Translations under genes and position numbers: made by a program
Shown here: piece after piece, positions 44,468-53,861 of the stretch
Position numbering within the stretch: the first letter of the stretch is position 1
Layout of the letters: every line of letters starts with the position of its first letter
Assembly: GCA_020637445.1 (NCBI GenBank)
Contig: JACJVZ010000003.1
Coordinates: 248,001-312,000 of the forward strand
Source: Calditrichota bacterium
GTDB taxonomy: Bacteria; Electryoneota; RPQS01
Direction of reading: 5' to 3'
Length of the DNA: 64,000 nt
The notes under the pieces: generated by a model
Database searches by the model: none
The model's input: only the letters and a program-made list of their open reading frames with translations
What the model was told of the DNA's origin: nothing

Positions 44468-46540
44468 ATGCGAGCGCCATCCCGACATAGCGGCCGCGTG
44501 CTTTTCTGCCTAATTACTGTTATCTTGCTGAGTTGCCAGAGCACCGTTTTGGCCGACTGGGGAGGCACGATCACAGGAACTGCGGCGAGCACTGAGTCTG
44601 ACGGGGTGAATTCGGCGTCCTACGACCAGCAGTATACTCTTTACAATTCGGGCCGGCCCACGCCGACGGTTCGCTATTCGCTGAGCGGACTCTTCAGGCA
44701 TTTTCAGACTCGTACGGGATCCGGCCCATATTCATGGCTTACCGAGGCCCGTCCGACCGGTGCGATGGATTGGCATACGCCGCTTCTTGATTTTCGCGGC
44801 GACGCCTCATACCGGGCAGATCGCGACGAACTGGGTTCGACTAAGCTGACTGGCGGCGCGGCATCGGTTCGCGCGCAGACAAATTTGCTCAATTTTCCGA
44901 TTCTTTACGGAGTGTCAAGTTGGGCCAAGAACGTCAACGATCTCGAGCTCATTGGCTACGACACACGCACGCGCACCTTGTCCGCGGGCGGAACGTACAG
45001 CACGAACAGGGTTTTCGCAAACTACGAGTACTCCGATTTGCTGACGCGCAACGTGATAACGGGCATTGACCGAACGACGCGCAGTCATACCGGGAATTTG
45101 GAATTGAACCGGTCGTTTGTCAAAAACCTGGTCAACTTCCAGACCAACTATCAGATTTCGTCTCGCACCGAATCAGATAACTCGCAGATAACCGGCGAAG
45201 TACTGCGCACGCTTCAGGCGTCAGCCGGACTTTATCTCGCCGATCCGTCGCCGGATTTTGACGTTCTCGAGAGCACACCTGCTCTGATTGACGGTTTGGT
45301 CGGAATTCCCGCGGGTCCAGATTTTGATCTGGTCAACGGGACGACGCACAATTTTGGTTTGGATTTCGGTGTGCCGTTGCTTGTAGACCATTTGCATCTG
45401 TACGTGGACACGTTAAGCACGGTGCAGTTTACGTGGACGATTTGGATCAGCTCGGACAATTTGAATTGGACGCCGATTGGCTCAAACCTCGCGGCACCCT
45501 TTAATTCGCTGTTCATGCGATACGAGTTTGCCTTCGAGCAAGTGCAAACGCGGTACATTAAGGTTTCGGTGTCGCCGCAGCTTCTGAACACTCCGATTGA
45601 AGTCACCGAGCTGCGCGGTTTGATTGCGGGCACGGGCGACAGGTCCAACAGGGAATACACGGATCAGCGCGGTTCAGCGAGGATCCAAATTCAGCCATCG
45701 AAGTGGCTCAGCCTTGACGCCGCGGGGGACGCTCTCCGCCAAGGCGCATCGCTGACTTCCTTGGCGCGCGAAGAAGACGGACTTCAAACGTCGCTTCGGT
45801 TTCATCCCGCTCGGCTGGTGGATTTTTCGACGCGGTACCAGTGGAACCGCACGAATTACACGGATTCGGATCAAGAAGAAGGCAACACGTCATCCGCCAA
45901 CACGATTTTGCGGTCGCAATGGAGCCGCGCAGTCAGCACGGCGGTGAGCGTGGATCGCGGCGAAGAGAAGACGGCCAACATCCTTGTTCGCCGGAGCGAA
46001 GCATCGAGATTGGAGCTACGCGCGCTGCTTTTGCCGTTCCTGCGCTACGCGACGCAATTCAATTACTCCGAAGACGAACGGTTTGACAGCCCGGACAAGA
46101 TTTTTTCGCGGACGTTTTCGAATTCGTTCGAAGGTGATCCGACAAACCGTTCGCAGATCAGCATCACCCATCGATATGAGACGCGCACGGCGCGCGTTTC
46201 CGCGGTTTTGAAGTACAGAGTATCGCTTTCGGGGCGGCTGTTGTACCGTTTGACGGACACGGTAAACCTGACAGGAAGCGCGACGACGTCCACGGATCCC
46301 CGGCGCGATGACCGTACCTACGACGGCATTTTGTCGTGGACGCCGACTTACAAGTTTTCAATCGGCGGAGCCGTGAACAGAATCGAAGGCACGAGCACGG
46401 CGGCATCGAATCAATATTCCATACAGACCATTTATCACTGGTCTGTCCGTACGGATGTAACAGCATCCTATTCGTTCAATGAGCGCGAAAACGACATGTC
46501 GACCTCTTCGGCCCGGCTTTCGTTCGCGACGCGGTTTTAG
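44468..46540 (+). CDS. Outer-membrane beta-barrel protein with discoidin-like insert
   Basis: A 690-residue exported protein. After a signal peptide (to about residue 36, VLADWGG) it consists of alternating amphipathic strands and ends in the barrel signature SARLSFATRF with terminal Phe. Residues about 255-390 break the pattern and look like an F5/8 type C (discoidin) sandwich: LLVDHLHLYVDT, WTIWISSDNLNWTPIGS, RYEFAFEQVQTRYIKVSVS. Flanked by multiheme cytochromes, it is a candidate porin of a porin-cytochrome conduit (MtrB-like role), although no CxxC motif or sequence similarity to MtrB is evident. The LLSC in the signal peptide could alternatively be a lipobox. Confidence 0.72.
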   Translation: MRAPSRHSGRVLFCLITVILLSCQSTVLADWGGTITGTAASTESDGVNSASYDQQYTLYNSGRPTPTVRYSLSGLFRHFQTRTGSGPYSWLTEARPTGAMDWHTPLLDFRGDASYRADRDELGSTKLTGGAASVRAQTNLLNFPILYGVSSWAKNVNDLELIGYDTRTRTLSAGGTYSTNRVFANYEYSDLLTRNVITGIDRTTRSHTGNLELNRSFVKNLVNFQTNYQISSRTESDNSQITGEVLRTLQASAGLYLADPSPDFDVLESTPALIDGLVGIPAGPDFDLVNGTTHNFGLDFGVPLLVDHLHLYVDTLSTVQFTWTIWISSDNLNWTPIGSNLAAPFNSLFMRYEFAFEQVQTRYIKVSVSPQLLNTPIEVTELRGLIAGTGDRSNREYTDQRGSARIQIQPSKWLSLDAAGDALRQGASLTSLAREEDGLQTSLRFHPARLVDFSTRYQWNRTNYTDSDQEEGNTSSANTILRSQWSRAVSTAVSVDRGEEKTANILVRRSEASRLELRALLLPFLRYATQFNYSEDERFDSPDKIFSRTFSNSFEGDPTNRSQISITHRYETRTARVSAVLKYRVSLSGRLLYRLTDTVNLTGSATTSTDPRRDDRTYDGILSWTPTYKFSIGGAVNRIEGTSTAASNQYSIQTIYHWSVRTDVTASYSFNERENDMSTSSARLSFATRF

Positions 46541-46563
46541 TATTTATTCAACCGTTGCCAGTT

Positions 46564-47133
46564 ATGAAATCACTTAAATATGCTCTAACGCTCGGACTTA
46601 TTTGGCTGTTGGCAGGATGCGCGGCACGGCGCTCGACTGTTTTCATTCACCCGGAATATGATTTCGGAGCGATTGAGCGCGTGGCAGTAGTCAACTTTGA
46701 AAATCTTTCCGCTGATCAGGGCGTTGCGGGCTACGCGACGCGGCTGTTTCTGACCGAACTCTTGGCGGCTCAGGTATTCGACGTGGTCGAGCCGGGGGAA
46801 ACGGCGCGCGTGTTGCGGAATATCGGTCAATCTCGCGGCGGCGAACTTGATTTAGCCGGATTGAAGACGATGTCCGACTCGCTCGGAGTTCAGGCTGTGA
46901 TTTTTGGGTCGGTGGGAGAAGCCGGACAGATAGCCGGACGCGGAACTCAATCAAGTGTCGTAAGTTTGAATGCGCGTATGGTTGATTGCGAGACGGGTCA
47001 CACGGTTTGGTCGTCGGCAGTCAGTATCGGCGGGCCGGGGACTTTTTCCCGGATGATGGGAGTGGGCGAAGTGACGCGCAGCGAAGCCGTACAGCGCGCC
47101 GTGCGCAAATTGATAAAGAGCCTGATTAGCTGA
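46564..47133 (+). CDS. CsgG-fold outer-membrane lipoprotein
   Basis: A 189-residue lipoprotein: signal with lipobox LLAGC (Cys about 18). The mature domain shows the CsgG/LpoB/TolB-N-like fold: IERVAVVNFENLSADQGVAGYATRLFLTELL, VVEPGETARVL, LGVQAVIFGSVGEAGQ and ARMVDCETGHTVWSSAV. In curli systems CsgG forms the secretion pore; here family membership is only at fold level and the transmembrane hairpins of CsgG are not clear. An in-frame TTG at 46555 is an alternative start. The next gene shares one base (TGATG). Confidence 0.72.
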   Translation: MKSLKYALTLGLIWLLAGCAARRSTVFIHPEYDFGAIERVAVVNFENLSADQGVAGYATRLFLTELLAAQVFDVVEPGETARVLRNIGQSRGGELDLAGLKTMSDSLGVQAVIFGSVGEAGQIAGRGTQSSVVSLNARMVDCETGHTVWSSAVSIGGPGTFSRMMGVGEVTRSEAVQRAVRKLIKSLIS

Positions 47134-48206
47134 TGTACCGCTCACGCGTGACGGCGTTGGGTTTCGCGCTGCTTTTGGCGTGGACTCAGGCGGGCGCTCA
47201 ACTGCGAGTCGCTCTTCTGCCGTTTTACAATGCATCTGCCGCTGAAACGGCGCGGGAGATTTTTGACGAATCTGCCCGGCACATTCTCGAACGGCGCGGC
47301 ATAGTATCTGTAGACGCGGATTCGGTGAACGCAGTTCTGCGGTCACTGCGCATCAGGAACACTGCAACTCCTGTAAAAGAAGATTTGCGCGCGCTGGCCG
47401 ATTCGTTGGACGTTTCGTTCGTGCTTCTGGGAACGATTCACAGATTCACGCTCGACAGCACTTTTTCGGAAGCGTCGCTTTGCGCGCGGCTGATTGACGT
47501 CTCTTCCATGCGCATGATTTGGAACGACTGCGCGGTCGTCGCAGGAGGCGGTGGACATGCACTGGTGTCAAGTCCCGTGCATCGCAAAGCAGGCAAGCTC
47601 GCGAAATCCGCCGCGAAGAAGCTCTTTTCCTCGATCAAGACCAACAGGCCGGAACAACGCTATCATATTGACGAGCTCGTGGTATCACACCAGTCAAAAA
47701 AGCAGCGCGTGGCCTGCACGACCGTTGCCGTGATACCACCCTTGGACGAAGCGGAAGCCTCATTTTCAGGGGATATGATCGGCGACTTTTTGGTGGAGTC
47801 ATTGATGAAGCGCGGATTTAATGTGGTAGATCCCGGCCAAGTTCGCGAAGTGATGCTGCAAAGCGAAGATCTTCGCCACGGCCAGTCCGTACGCGCGGTC
47901 AGCAGTGCGCTGGCAGAGAATCTCGGCGTGGATCTGGTGGTCACGGGCACGGTCAGCGAGTTGACGACGGAGCGTCACGTCAGTTTGGGGGCGAATCCGG
48001 AAGCGGGGTTTGAGTTGCGCATGATCGATCCCGCCACCGACGTCGTGGTATGGGCGGAGTATTTTCGCCGCAGCGGCAAGACCGGATCGGGCTTTTTCGG
48101 CGTCGGCGCTATCCACAGTCCGGCGAAATTGGTACGCAATATGGTTGACGGAGCGGTCTCCGACTTGCGAGTGATCCGCCGCAAGAATTCAATTACAGCA
48201 CAATAA
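47133..48206 (+). CDS. Secreted protein with two tandem CsgG-like domains
   Basis: A 357-residue exported protein. Signal peptide 1-22 (ALLLAWTQAGAQ). Two copies of a CsgG-like domain follow: residues about 24-150 (LRVALLPFYNASAAETAREIF ... DVSFVLLGTIHRF ... RLIDVSSMRMIWNDCAVV) and about 195-345 (CTTVAVIPPLDEAEASFSGDMIGDFLVESL ... GVDLVVTGTVSEL ... RMIDPATDVVVWAEYF). No lipobox, so it is likely periplasmic. It overlaps the CsgG-fold lipoprotein by one base and precedes the PPIase by 8 bp. Confidence 0.7.
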   Translation: MYRSRVTALGFALLLAWTQAGAQLRVALLPFYNASAAETAREIFDESARHILERRGIVSVDADSVNAVLRSLRIRNTATPVKEDLRALADSLDVSFVLLGTIHRFTLDSTFSEASLCARLIDVSSMRMIWNDCAVVAGGGGHALVSSPVHRKAGKLAKSAAKKLFSSIKTNRPEQRYHIDELVVSHQSKKQRVACTTVAVIPPLDEAEASFSGDMIGDFLVESLMKRGFNVVDPGQVREVMLQSEDLRHGQSVRAVSSALAENLGVDLVVTGTVSELTTERHVSLGANPEAGFELRMIDPATDVVVWAEYFRRSGKTGSGFFGVGAIHSPAKLVRNMVDGAVSDLRVIRRKNSITAQ

Positions 48207-48214
48207 TTAAACGT

Positions 48215-49843
48215 ATGACGAAGATATTTTCGCTGGTTCTTTCGCTGTTTGTCACTCTGACGACGGCATTCGCAAGTGAATCCGTCGTGATCGCCACGGT
48301 AAACGGCGACGAGATTACGACGGACATGATGGCCAATGAACTGGCGCACATCCACTCGACTCAAAGCGAGCAAGTGCATCGCTCGGATTTCAGCGTGGAC
48401 CGGCTCCTGCAGAGAATGATCAACGACCGTCTGTTGATTCAGGACGCGTACGACCTCGGCATCAACGAAGAAAAAGACGTCGTGGACGCAGTCCATTGGT
48501 TTCGCGAGACGTCGGCCTACCAAATGCTGCTCGACGACATCGCCCCAAAGGACATTACCGTTTCCGACGAAGAGCTTCTCGCCGCATTTGAAAAATACTA
48601 CCGCCGCGCGATGCTCCGCATGATTTGCGTGTTGGACTCGTCTTTGTCGTGTGCGATCGCCGACAGCATTCACGAAGGCGTTTCAATGGCGTCGCTGTCG
48701 AGACGGTATGCGATTGACCGTTTCAAGGACTTGGGCGGCGACGCCGGAGTCACTGCTCTGTACGATATTCCCGAAGACCTCGCGAGCAAGCTCGAGGCGA
48801 CACCGCAAGGCGAATTGGTCGGCCCGATGTTCCTGTGGGACACGTGGACGGTCGTTCGCGCGGAAGGATTTCTCCCCCCCGACGAAGCGATCTACGACAG
48901 CGTGAAGACTATTTTGCGTCGGCAGATTTTGATTGACAAAGGCGCTCAAATCCGTCGCGCGTTGATTGCCCGCGAAGGCGCGGATATACCGGTGTGGGTG
49001 GATTCGGCGGCCGTAGATGAGATTCCTTATCTCGCGTTGTCCGGCAAAGACCCGAAGGCCGTTCCCGTAATGCGGGTCGGCAAGAGCCGCGAGCTCTTGG
49101 CGACGGATCTGAAGAACAAATTCATCCACCGCACAGTGGGTCAAGCGACCCGCGAAAAACATGAAGCGGTTTGGGAAGTCGTCGATGAGCAATATCAAGT
49201 AATGATGCTCAAAGAGATCGCGAAGAAGAAATCGTACGTTGACGATCCGCGGTTGGACAAAGATGCCGGCGCGTTTCGCGATTCCATGATGCTCGTGACG
49301 TATCTTCGTTCCGTGATCGCACCGACGATCAAGATCAGGGACGAAGAAATCAAGCAGTATTATGATTCACATCCGGACGATTTCTACGGAACGGGTCGCG
49401 TCCGTGTGGGAATTTTGACGCGGGAGACACTCGGCGAGGCACAAGGGGATTATGAAAAACTTCTTGCGGGAGCCGATTTTTCGTGGATGGCAAAACAATT
49501 TTCGACGGATGAATTCAAGGATCGCGGCGGACTGCGTGACTGGATAAAGACCAGCCAATTCCCGCGCGACATCGCCGCACAGCTTGACACCTTGGCCATT
49601 GGCGGCTATCTTCCTCCGATGTCCGGCGACCAAGGTTTCGTGGTGATCAAACTTGTGGACCGCGAACCGGGAGAACGCATGACGCTCGACGAAGTGCGGG
49701 CCGGAATTCGTTCACGGTTGGAGTCTCAGAAACAATATGCGGCGATAGACGCAACCGTCAGCGAGTTGCGCGTCGACTCAGACATAAAAATCAACGAAGA
49801 CGCCTTGCATTTGCTCCAAGTCTCGGGCCCGCAGGGTAAATAA
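48215..49843 (+). CDS. Periplasmic SurA/PpiC-type peptidyl-prolyl isomerase
   Basis: A 542-residue exported folding factor. Signal peptide 1-20 (TTAFA before SESVV), then an N-terminal chaperone helix region (ATVNGDEITTDMMANELAHI). Parvulin-like segments occur twice: about 130-215 (SLSRRYAIDRFKDLGGDAGVTAL, degenerate) and about 395-495 (GRVRVGILTRETLG ... WMAKQFSTDEFKDRGGLRDWIK ... GYLPPMSGDQGFVVIKLVDREPG, better preserved). Its position between the CsgG-fold proteins and large cytochromes suggests it helps fold the secreted cytochromes or the barrel. Confidence 0.85.
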   Translation: MTKIFSLVLSLFVTLTTAFASESVVIATVNGDEITTDMMANELAHIHSTQSEQVHRSDFSVDRLLQRMINDRLLIQDAYDLGINEEKDVVDAVHWFRETSAYQMLLDDIAPKDITVSDEELLAAFEKYYRRAMLRMICVLDSSLSCAIADSIHEGVSMASLSRRYAIDRFKDLGGDAGVTALYDIPEDLASKLEATPQGELVGPMFLWDTWTVVRAEGFLPPDEAIYDSVKTILRRQILIDKGAQIRRALIAREGADIPVWVDSAAVDEIPYLALSGKDPKAVPVMRVGKSRELLATDLKNKFIHRTVGQATREKHEAVWEVVDEQYQVMMLKEIAKKKSYVDDPRLDKDAGAFRDSMMLVTYLRSVIAPTIKIRDEEIKQYYDSHPDDFYGTGRVRVGILTRETLGEAQGDYEKLLAGADFSWMAKQFSTDEFKDRGGLRDWIKTSQFPRDIAAQLDTLAIGGYLPPMSGDQGFVVIKLVDREPGERMTLDEVRAGIRSRLESQKQYAAIDATVSELRVDSDIKINEDALHLLQVSGPQGK

Positions 49844-49897
49844 TCAAGAAGTCATAGACGTTACTTGGACGAGGAGCAGTTTCTCCTCAAGAGTATA

Positions 49898-51868
49898 ATG
49901 CTACATCGAATCGTACTACTGATCGTATTCGCAACTTTGGGACTTTTCGCGCTGGATACTCACTCCGGTGCACAGGCTCAAGTGAAACGCGGATCCCGTT
50001 TCAGCAAACAAAAAGACTGCCTCGAGTGCCACGACGCGAAAGACTACCGCGGTAAATTTGCACACGAACCGGCGGAAAAAGGGGATTGCGCTGCGTGTCA
50101 CTTGCCGCACGGCAAGGTTGGGGCGCTGCGACTTAAAGACACGGGCACTGCGCTTTGTACGTCGTGCCACAGCGCGGATTCGCTGCATTTGAACGCGGAA
50201 TTCGTACACGATCCGGCGCGCTCGGGCAAGTGCCTCGATTGCCATGATCCGCATCGCGGACAAGCGAAAGGATTGCTGAAGGCGGAGATTCCCGGATTGT
50301 GTATCGAATGCCACGACGCGAAGCAATTCGAAGGCACGCACAAACATAAGCCGATGACCGACGGCTGCACAGCATGCCATGACATGCACGGCAGTGACCA
50401 CGGAAATCTTCTCGTGCAGGAACCGGCGCAGCTTTGCGCGAGCTGTCACGCGAAGGCTGACGCCACGTTCGCCAAACAGCACGCGGGTTATCCGGTCGGC
50501 GGCAAAGACTGCGCGCAATGCCACGTGCCGCACTCGTCCGAAGTAAAGGCTTTGCTTCCGTCGACGGTGCATGCGGCGATGGAAGGTCCCTCCTGCTCAG
50601 ATTGTCATAACGCTCCCGGCGACGCAAATCCCTTTTCGTTGGTCGGCAGCGAGCGCGAAGTCTGCATGGGCTGTCACGATCCGATCGAAAAGTATGGTGA
50701 CAAAACACATGATCCCGTGCAAAGCGAGAATTGCACGGAATGCCACAATCCGCACGCCACTCCGCGCAAGAGCCTGCTGAAAGCCGGCGACGCGCAAGTT
50801 TGCGGCGAATGCCACTCGGCGGAACTCGATAAGACGAATCTCGCTCACGGGCACGCCGCAGCCAAAGACGCTTGCACGACCTGCCACGACGGGCACGGCA
50901 ACATGGACGACGCGCTTTTGAAAACCAAAGGCAACGATCAGTGTTTGCAATGTCACGACAATATCGCTGAGGCGCTCAACCAGCCGGTGACGCACGCGGC
51001 GATGAAACTCGGGAAGTGCTGGAGTTGTCACGATCCGCACGGCACGAATGCCGACAAACTTCTGAGCCAGCCGGAAGGCGACTTGTGTCTGAAGTGTCAC
51101 GACAAGTTGACGCCGGACTTTGCCAAGCGCGTCGTGCACCAACCGTTCCGCCGCGGAGACTGCGGAGGCTGTCACGACGTACACGGCGGCAGCAACGATC
51201 ATTTGCTTTCGGCAACGGACAATTCGCTGTGTCAGAAATGCCACGAGGTTACGATGAAGATCGCCGACGGCAACACAGTGCATCCTCCGTTCGAAGACGG
51301 AGCCTGTTTTGATTGCCATGCTCCACATGCTAGCAATCACAACGGACTGCTAAATGCTTCAACGGCGTCGACGTGCACCGAGTGCCACAGCGAAATAGCC
51401 GACGAAATCAAGCTGGCAAAATCCGTTCACCAGCCGGTTGCTGACGGACAATGTACGGCCTGCCACAGTCCGCACCAAAGCGCCAACCGCGCTCTGCTGC
51501 TTGCCAACGCCGGACAGCTTTGCATCACGTGCCATGCGGATATCGAAACGGCGCGCAACTCCACGTTCCCGCATCCTCCGGCGAATGCGGGAGAGTGTTT
51601 GAACTGCCACAATCCGCACACGAGCAAGAACAAGGGTCTTCTGACGGAATCGATGCCGACCCTTTGTTTGGATTGCCACGTTACGGATACTCCGGAATTC
51701 CGGGCGTCGCATTTGGATCAAAACGGAACCAATCTAAATTGCGGAATGTGTCACGACGCTCACGGCTCGAACGTCGAGCATATGTTGATGAACGTCCAGC
51801 ACGCACCGTTTGAAGATAACGATTGTTCAGCCTGCCACACGGCGGGAGCGGAAGGAGGCAACCGATGA
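49898..51868 (+). CDS. 26-heme c-type cytochrome (doubled CXXCH family)
   Basis: A 656-residue secreted cytochrome. Signal peptide about 1-28 (LLIVFATLGLFALDTHSGAQAQ). I count 26 CxxCH motifs in a regular pattern of pairs: each ~45-residue unit has one motif after a short H-x-P segment and one followed by DPH/NPH/xxH (for example KCLDCHDPH, NCTECHNPH, KCWSCHDPH), as in doubled CXXCH domain proteins. The first 11 residues of the longer TTG frame (49865) are not signal-like, so the ATG at 49898 is preferred. It probably stores or conducts electrons across the periplasm or outer membrane. Overlaps the next cytochrome by 4 bp. Confidence 0.93.
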   Translation: MLHRIVLLIVFATLGLFALDTHSGAQAQVKRGSRFSKQKDCLECHDAKDYRGKFAHEPAEKGDCAACHLPHGKVGALRLKDTGTALCTSCHSADSLHLNAEFVHDPARSGKCLDCHDPHRGQAKGLLKAEIPGLCIECHDAKQFEGTHKHKPMTDGCTACHDMHGSDHGNLLVQEPAQLCASCHAKADATFAKQHAGYPVGGKDCAQCHVPHSSEVKALLPSTVHAAMEGPSCSDCHNAPGDANPFSLVGSEREVCMGCHDPIEKYGDKTHDPVQSENCTECHNPHATPRKSLLKAGDAQVCGECHSAELDKTNLAHGHAAAKDACTTCHDGHGNMDDALLKTKGNDQCLQCHDNIAEALNQPVTHAAMKLGKCWSCHDPHGTNADKLLSQPEGDLCLKCHDKLTPDFAKRVVHQPFRRGDCGGCHDVHGGSNDHLLSATDNSLCQKCHEVTMKIADGNTVHPPFEDGACFDCHAPHASNHNGLLNASTASTCTECHSEIADEIKLAKSVHQPVADGQCTACHSPHQSANRALLLANAGQLCITCHADIETARNSTFPHPPANAGECLNCHNPHTSKNKGLLTESMPTLCLDCHVTDTPEFRASHLDQNGTNLNCGMCHDAHGSNVEHMLMNVQHAPFEDNDCSACHTAGAEGGNR

Positions 51869-53088
51869 AACGGACCATGTTCTTACTTTGCGTGGTCGCA
51901 GTGCTGCTGAACGTACGCGGCCTCTTTTCGCAACAGTTGCCGAAAGTAGATCAGCGCAAAGCCTGTCTTGAATGTCATGACGATATTTCCGATGAGTTGA
52001 AACTACAGGACGTACACGGCCCGGTCGAAGACGGCGAGTGCAGCGCATGCCACAATCCTCACGCCGCACGGCACGAGAATTTGCTGGTGGACGCTGAAGG
52101 AACACTTTGCGCAAGCTGCCATGACGAAGCACACGATTGGCGCCGCAGATCGAACCAGCACAAACCCGTTGAAGACGGAGAATGCACACGCTGCCACAGA
52201 CCTCACGCTTCGGAGAACAACGACTTGCTGGTTGCTTCAAGCCGCGACCTGTGCGCCACGTGCCACACTGAAGTTCGCGATTGGATGGGAAAGAACACGA
52301 CGCACGCACCGATGCGCGTAGGCCAGTGTTATAAATGCCACGACGTGCACGGCAGCGACCGTCCGAATCTGTTGACGAAAGACGCGTCAGATTTGTGTAT
52401 CACGTGTCACGGGAATCTACAGAAATTGCGCGAACGCCACGTCGGTTTTGATCCGGTCGGAAAGAACTGCGCGGCCTGTCATGATCCGCACGCGAGCGAC
52501 TCGCCGTCCTTGGTGATGAGCAACAAGCACGTGCCGTTTGAAGATCACGACTGTTCGGCGTGCCACGGACAAGCAAAACCGGACGGAAGCTATCCGCTCA
52601 AAGCGGCCGTTCAAACGGTATGCAGCGAATGTCACGACGACGAAGCTAAGCACTTCGCGAAGTTTATGCCTCACGGCGCGGATGACCAGAATTCATGTGA
52701 GATGTGTCACAACGGTCACGCGTCCGATCAAAATTCTCTATTGCTTTCCAGTCAGAAGAATCTGTGCGTGAAATGCCACGATCCGTCGCACGGAGTTGAA
52801 ACGGTCGGCAACAATCCGCACACGAAATACGCTTGCACGAAATGTCACGATCCGCACGGCAGCGCCAACGCCGGTTATTTGACCAAGCCGCCACTTGAGC
52901 TTTGCGTCGAATGTCACCAGCATGAGCACCGCAGTGCGCACCCGATTGGTGACAAATTTACCGACCCGATTACGGGCGGCCCGCTCGGCTGCACGAGTTG
53001 CCATGATTTGCATTCGTGGGAAGGCGAGCCGTTGTTGGTCGCGTCCGGCGACCGCGATTTGTGCGTGCGCTGTCACCGCGACAAATAA
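51865..53088 (+). CDS. 16-heme c-type cytochrome (doubled CXXCH family)
   Basis: A 407-residue secreted cytochrome. Signal peptide 1-23 (FLLCVVAVLLNVRGLFSQ). I count 16 CxxCH motifs, from ACLECHDD near residue 37 to LCVRCHRDK at the C-terminus, again in doubled pairs with HNPH/HDPH trailing histidines. GGAGG lies 7 nt upstream of the ATG, which overlaps the 26-heme gene stop (ATGA), so both are made in coupled fashion. It may be the immediate partner of the 26-heme protein. A strong terminator follows, closing the operon. Confidence 0.93.
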   Translation: MKRTMFLLCVVAVLLNVRGLFSQQLPKVDQRKACLECHDDISDELKLQDVHGPVEDGECSACHNPHAARHENLLVDAEGTLCASCHDEAHDWRRRSNQHKPVEDGECTRCHRPHASENNDLLVASSRDLCATCHTEVRDWMGKNTTHAPMRVGQCYKCHDVHGSDRPNLLTKDASDLCITCHGNLQKLRERHVGFDPVGKNCAACHDPHASDSPSLVMSNKHVPFEDHDCSACHGQAKPDGSYPLKAAVQTVCSECHDDEAKHFAKFMPHGADDQNSCEMCHNGHASDQNSLLLSSQKNLCVKCHDPSHGVETVGNNPHTKYACTKCHDPHGSANAGYLTKPPLELCVECHQHEHRSAHPIGDKFTDPITGGPLGCTSCHDLHSWEGEPLLVASGDRDLCVRCHRDK

Positions 53089-53106
53089 CCGAACTATTTA
53101 AAAGAG

Positions 53107-53142
53107 AAAAGCCCGGACAATTTGTCCGGGCTTTTTTCATTC
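53107..53142 (+). terminator. Terminator of the electron-transfer operon
   Basis: A perfect 13-bp stem AAAAGCCCGGACA / TGTCCGGGCTTTT with a 3-nt loop and a T-run; also usable from the minus strand. Confidence 0.93.
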
Positions 53143-53152
53143 GCCATGAAAC

Positions 53153-53722
53153 TTAGTTTTGGCTTGCAAAGTCCGCTCGTCGAAACAGTAATGCTGAGAT
53201 CGCGAACAAAAGGGCAATGCCTGTATTCAGGAAGATGACTCCGATGATTCCGGGCGACTCCTCCGCCGTAAATTCTGGAGTCCAGACAATCATGGCAACA
53301 AATGGAACGATTGCCTGAACAATCGCAGTTGCGATCAACGCGTACTTCATGCCGCGCGGGCGGAGTCTCGCTATCGCCGCGCCGACCAAGCCGGTTGCAA
53401 TGACACCGAGGTAAAGCAGGTTCGCTGGATTGTTTTCCGAACCGATAAGTCCTACTGCCAAATTGATCCAGACCAAAACGAATGCGGTCGAGACCGCAAG
53501 CCCAACAGCCGCTTTGTAGGCAGCATCGTTCCGCAGTCCCGCAACCAAGACGTACGCGATACCCGCACTTAACAAAAGAGCGCCCATCACAATGAAGTCC
53601 AATACTGACCAGTTCACTTCATTCGAGACTTGCATCGCGACGAGCGGGATCATTAGCAGCAGAACGGTTGCAGCGACCAACATGGCAAGTTGGCGTTTCA
53701 TTTCGATCAGATTCCATCCCAT
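53153..53722 (-). CDS. Small hypothetical membrane protein
   Basis: A 189-residue integral membrane protein with six hydrophobic segments: about 16-34, 44-62, 72-92, 98-117, 125-145 and 158-178. No motif or charged catalytic site is visible, and I do not recognise the family with certainty. The ATG at 53722 has AGGGGA upstream; a later ATG at 53701 and an in-frame TTG at 53746 are possible. It stands alone between the cytochrome operon and the peroxiredoxin gene. Confidence 0.6.
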   Translation of the reverse strand: MGWNLIEMKRQLAMLVAATVLLLMIPLVAMQVSNEVNWSVLDFIVMGALLLSAGIAYVLVAGLRNDAAYKAAVGLAVSTAFVLVWINLAVGLIGSENNPANLLYLGVIATGLVGAAIARLRPRGMKYALIATAIVQAIVPFVAMIVWTPEFTAEESPGIIGVIFLNTGIALLFAISALLFRRADFASQN

Positions 53723-53812
53723 AGCATGCGTCCCCTGAATACTCAAGAAATTTGCCCTGTCTAACTATATGTTACGAAGCCACGTCAAAGAAGTTCCGCG
53801 CATAAAACAAGA

Positions 53813-53835
53813 CTCCCGGTCATAAATACCGGGAG
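53813..53835 (-). terminator. Terminator-like hairpin after the peroxiredoxin gene
   Basis: CTCCCGGT / ACCGGGAG with a 7-nt loop; on the minus strand it is followed by TCTTGTTTTAT, 26 bp after the peroxiredoxin stop. Confidence 0.65.
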
Positions 53836-53861
53836 CCCAATATCATTTAGCAATCAGGCGA

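Noticed and set aside
49865..49897. Upstream TTG start for the 26-heme cytochrome
   Set aside because: It would place an acidic stretch before the signal peptide; the ATG at 49898 gives a normal signal sequence.
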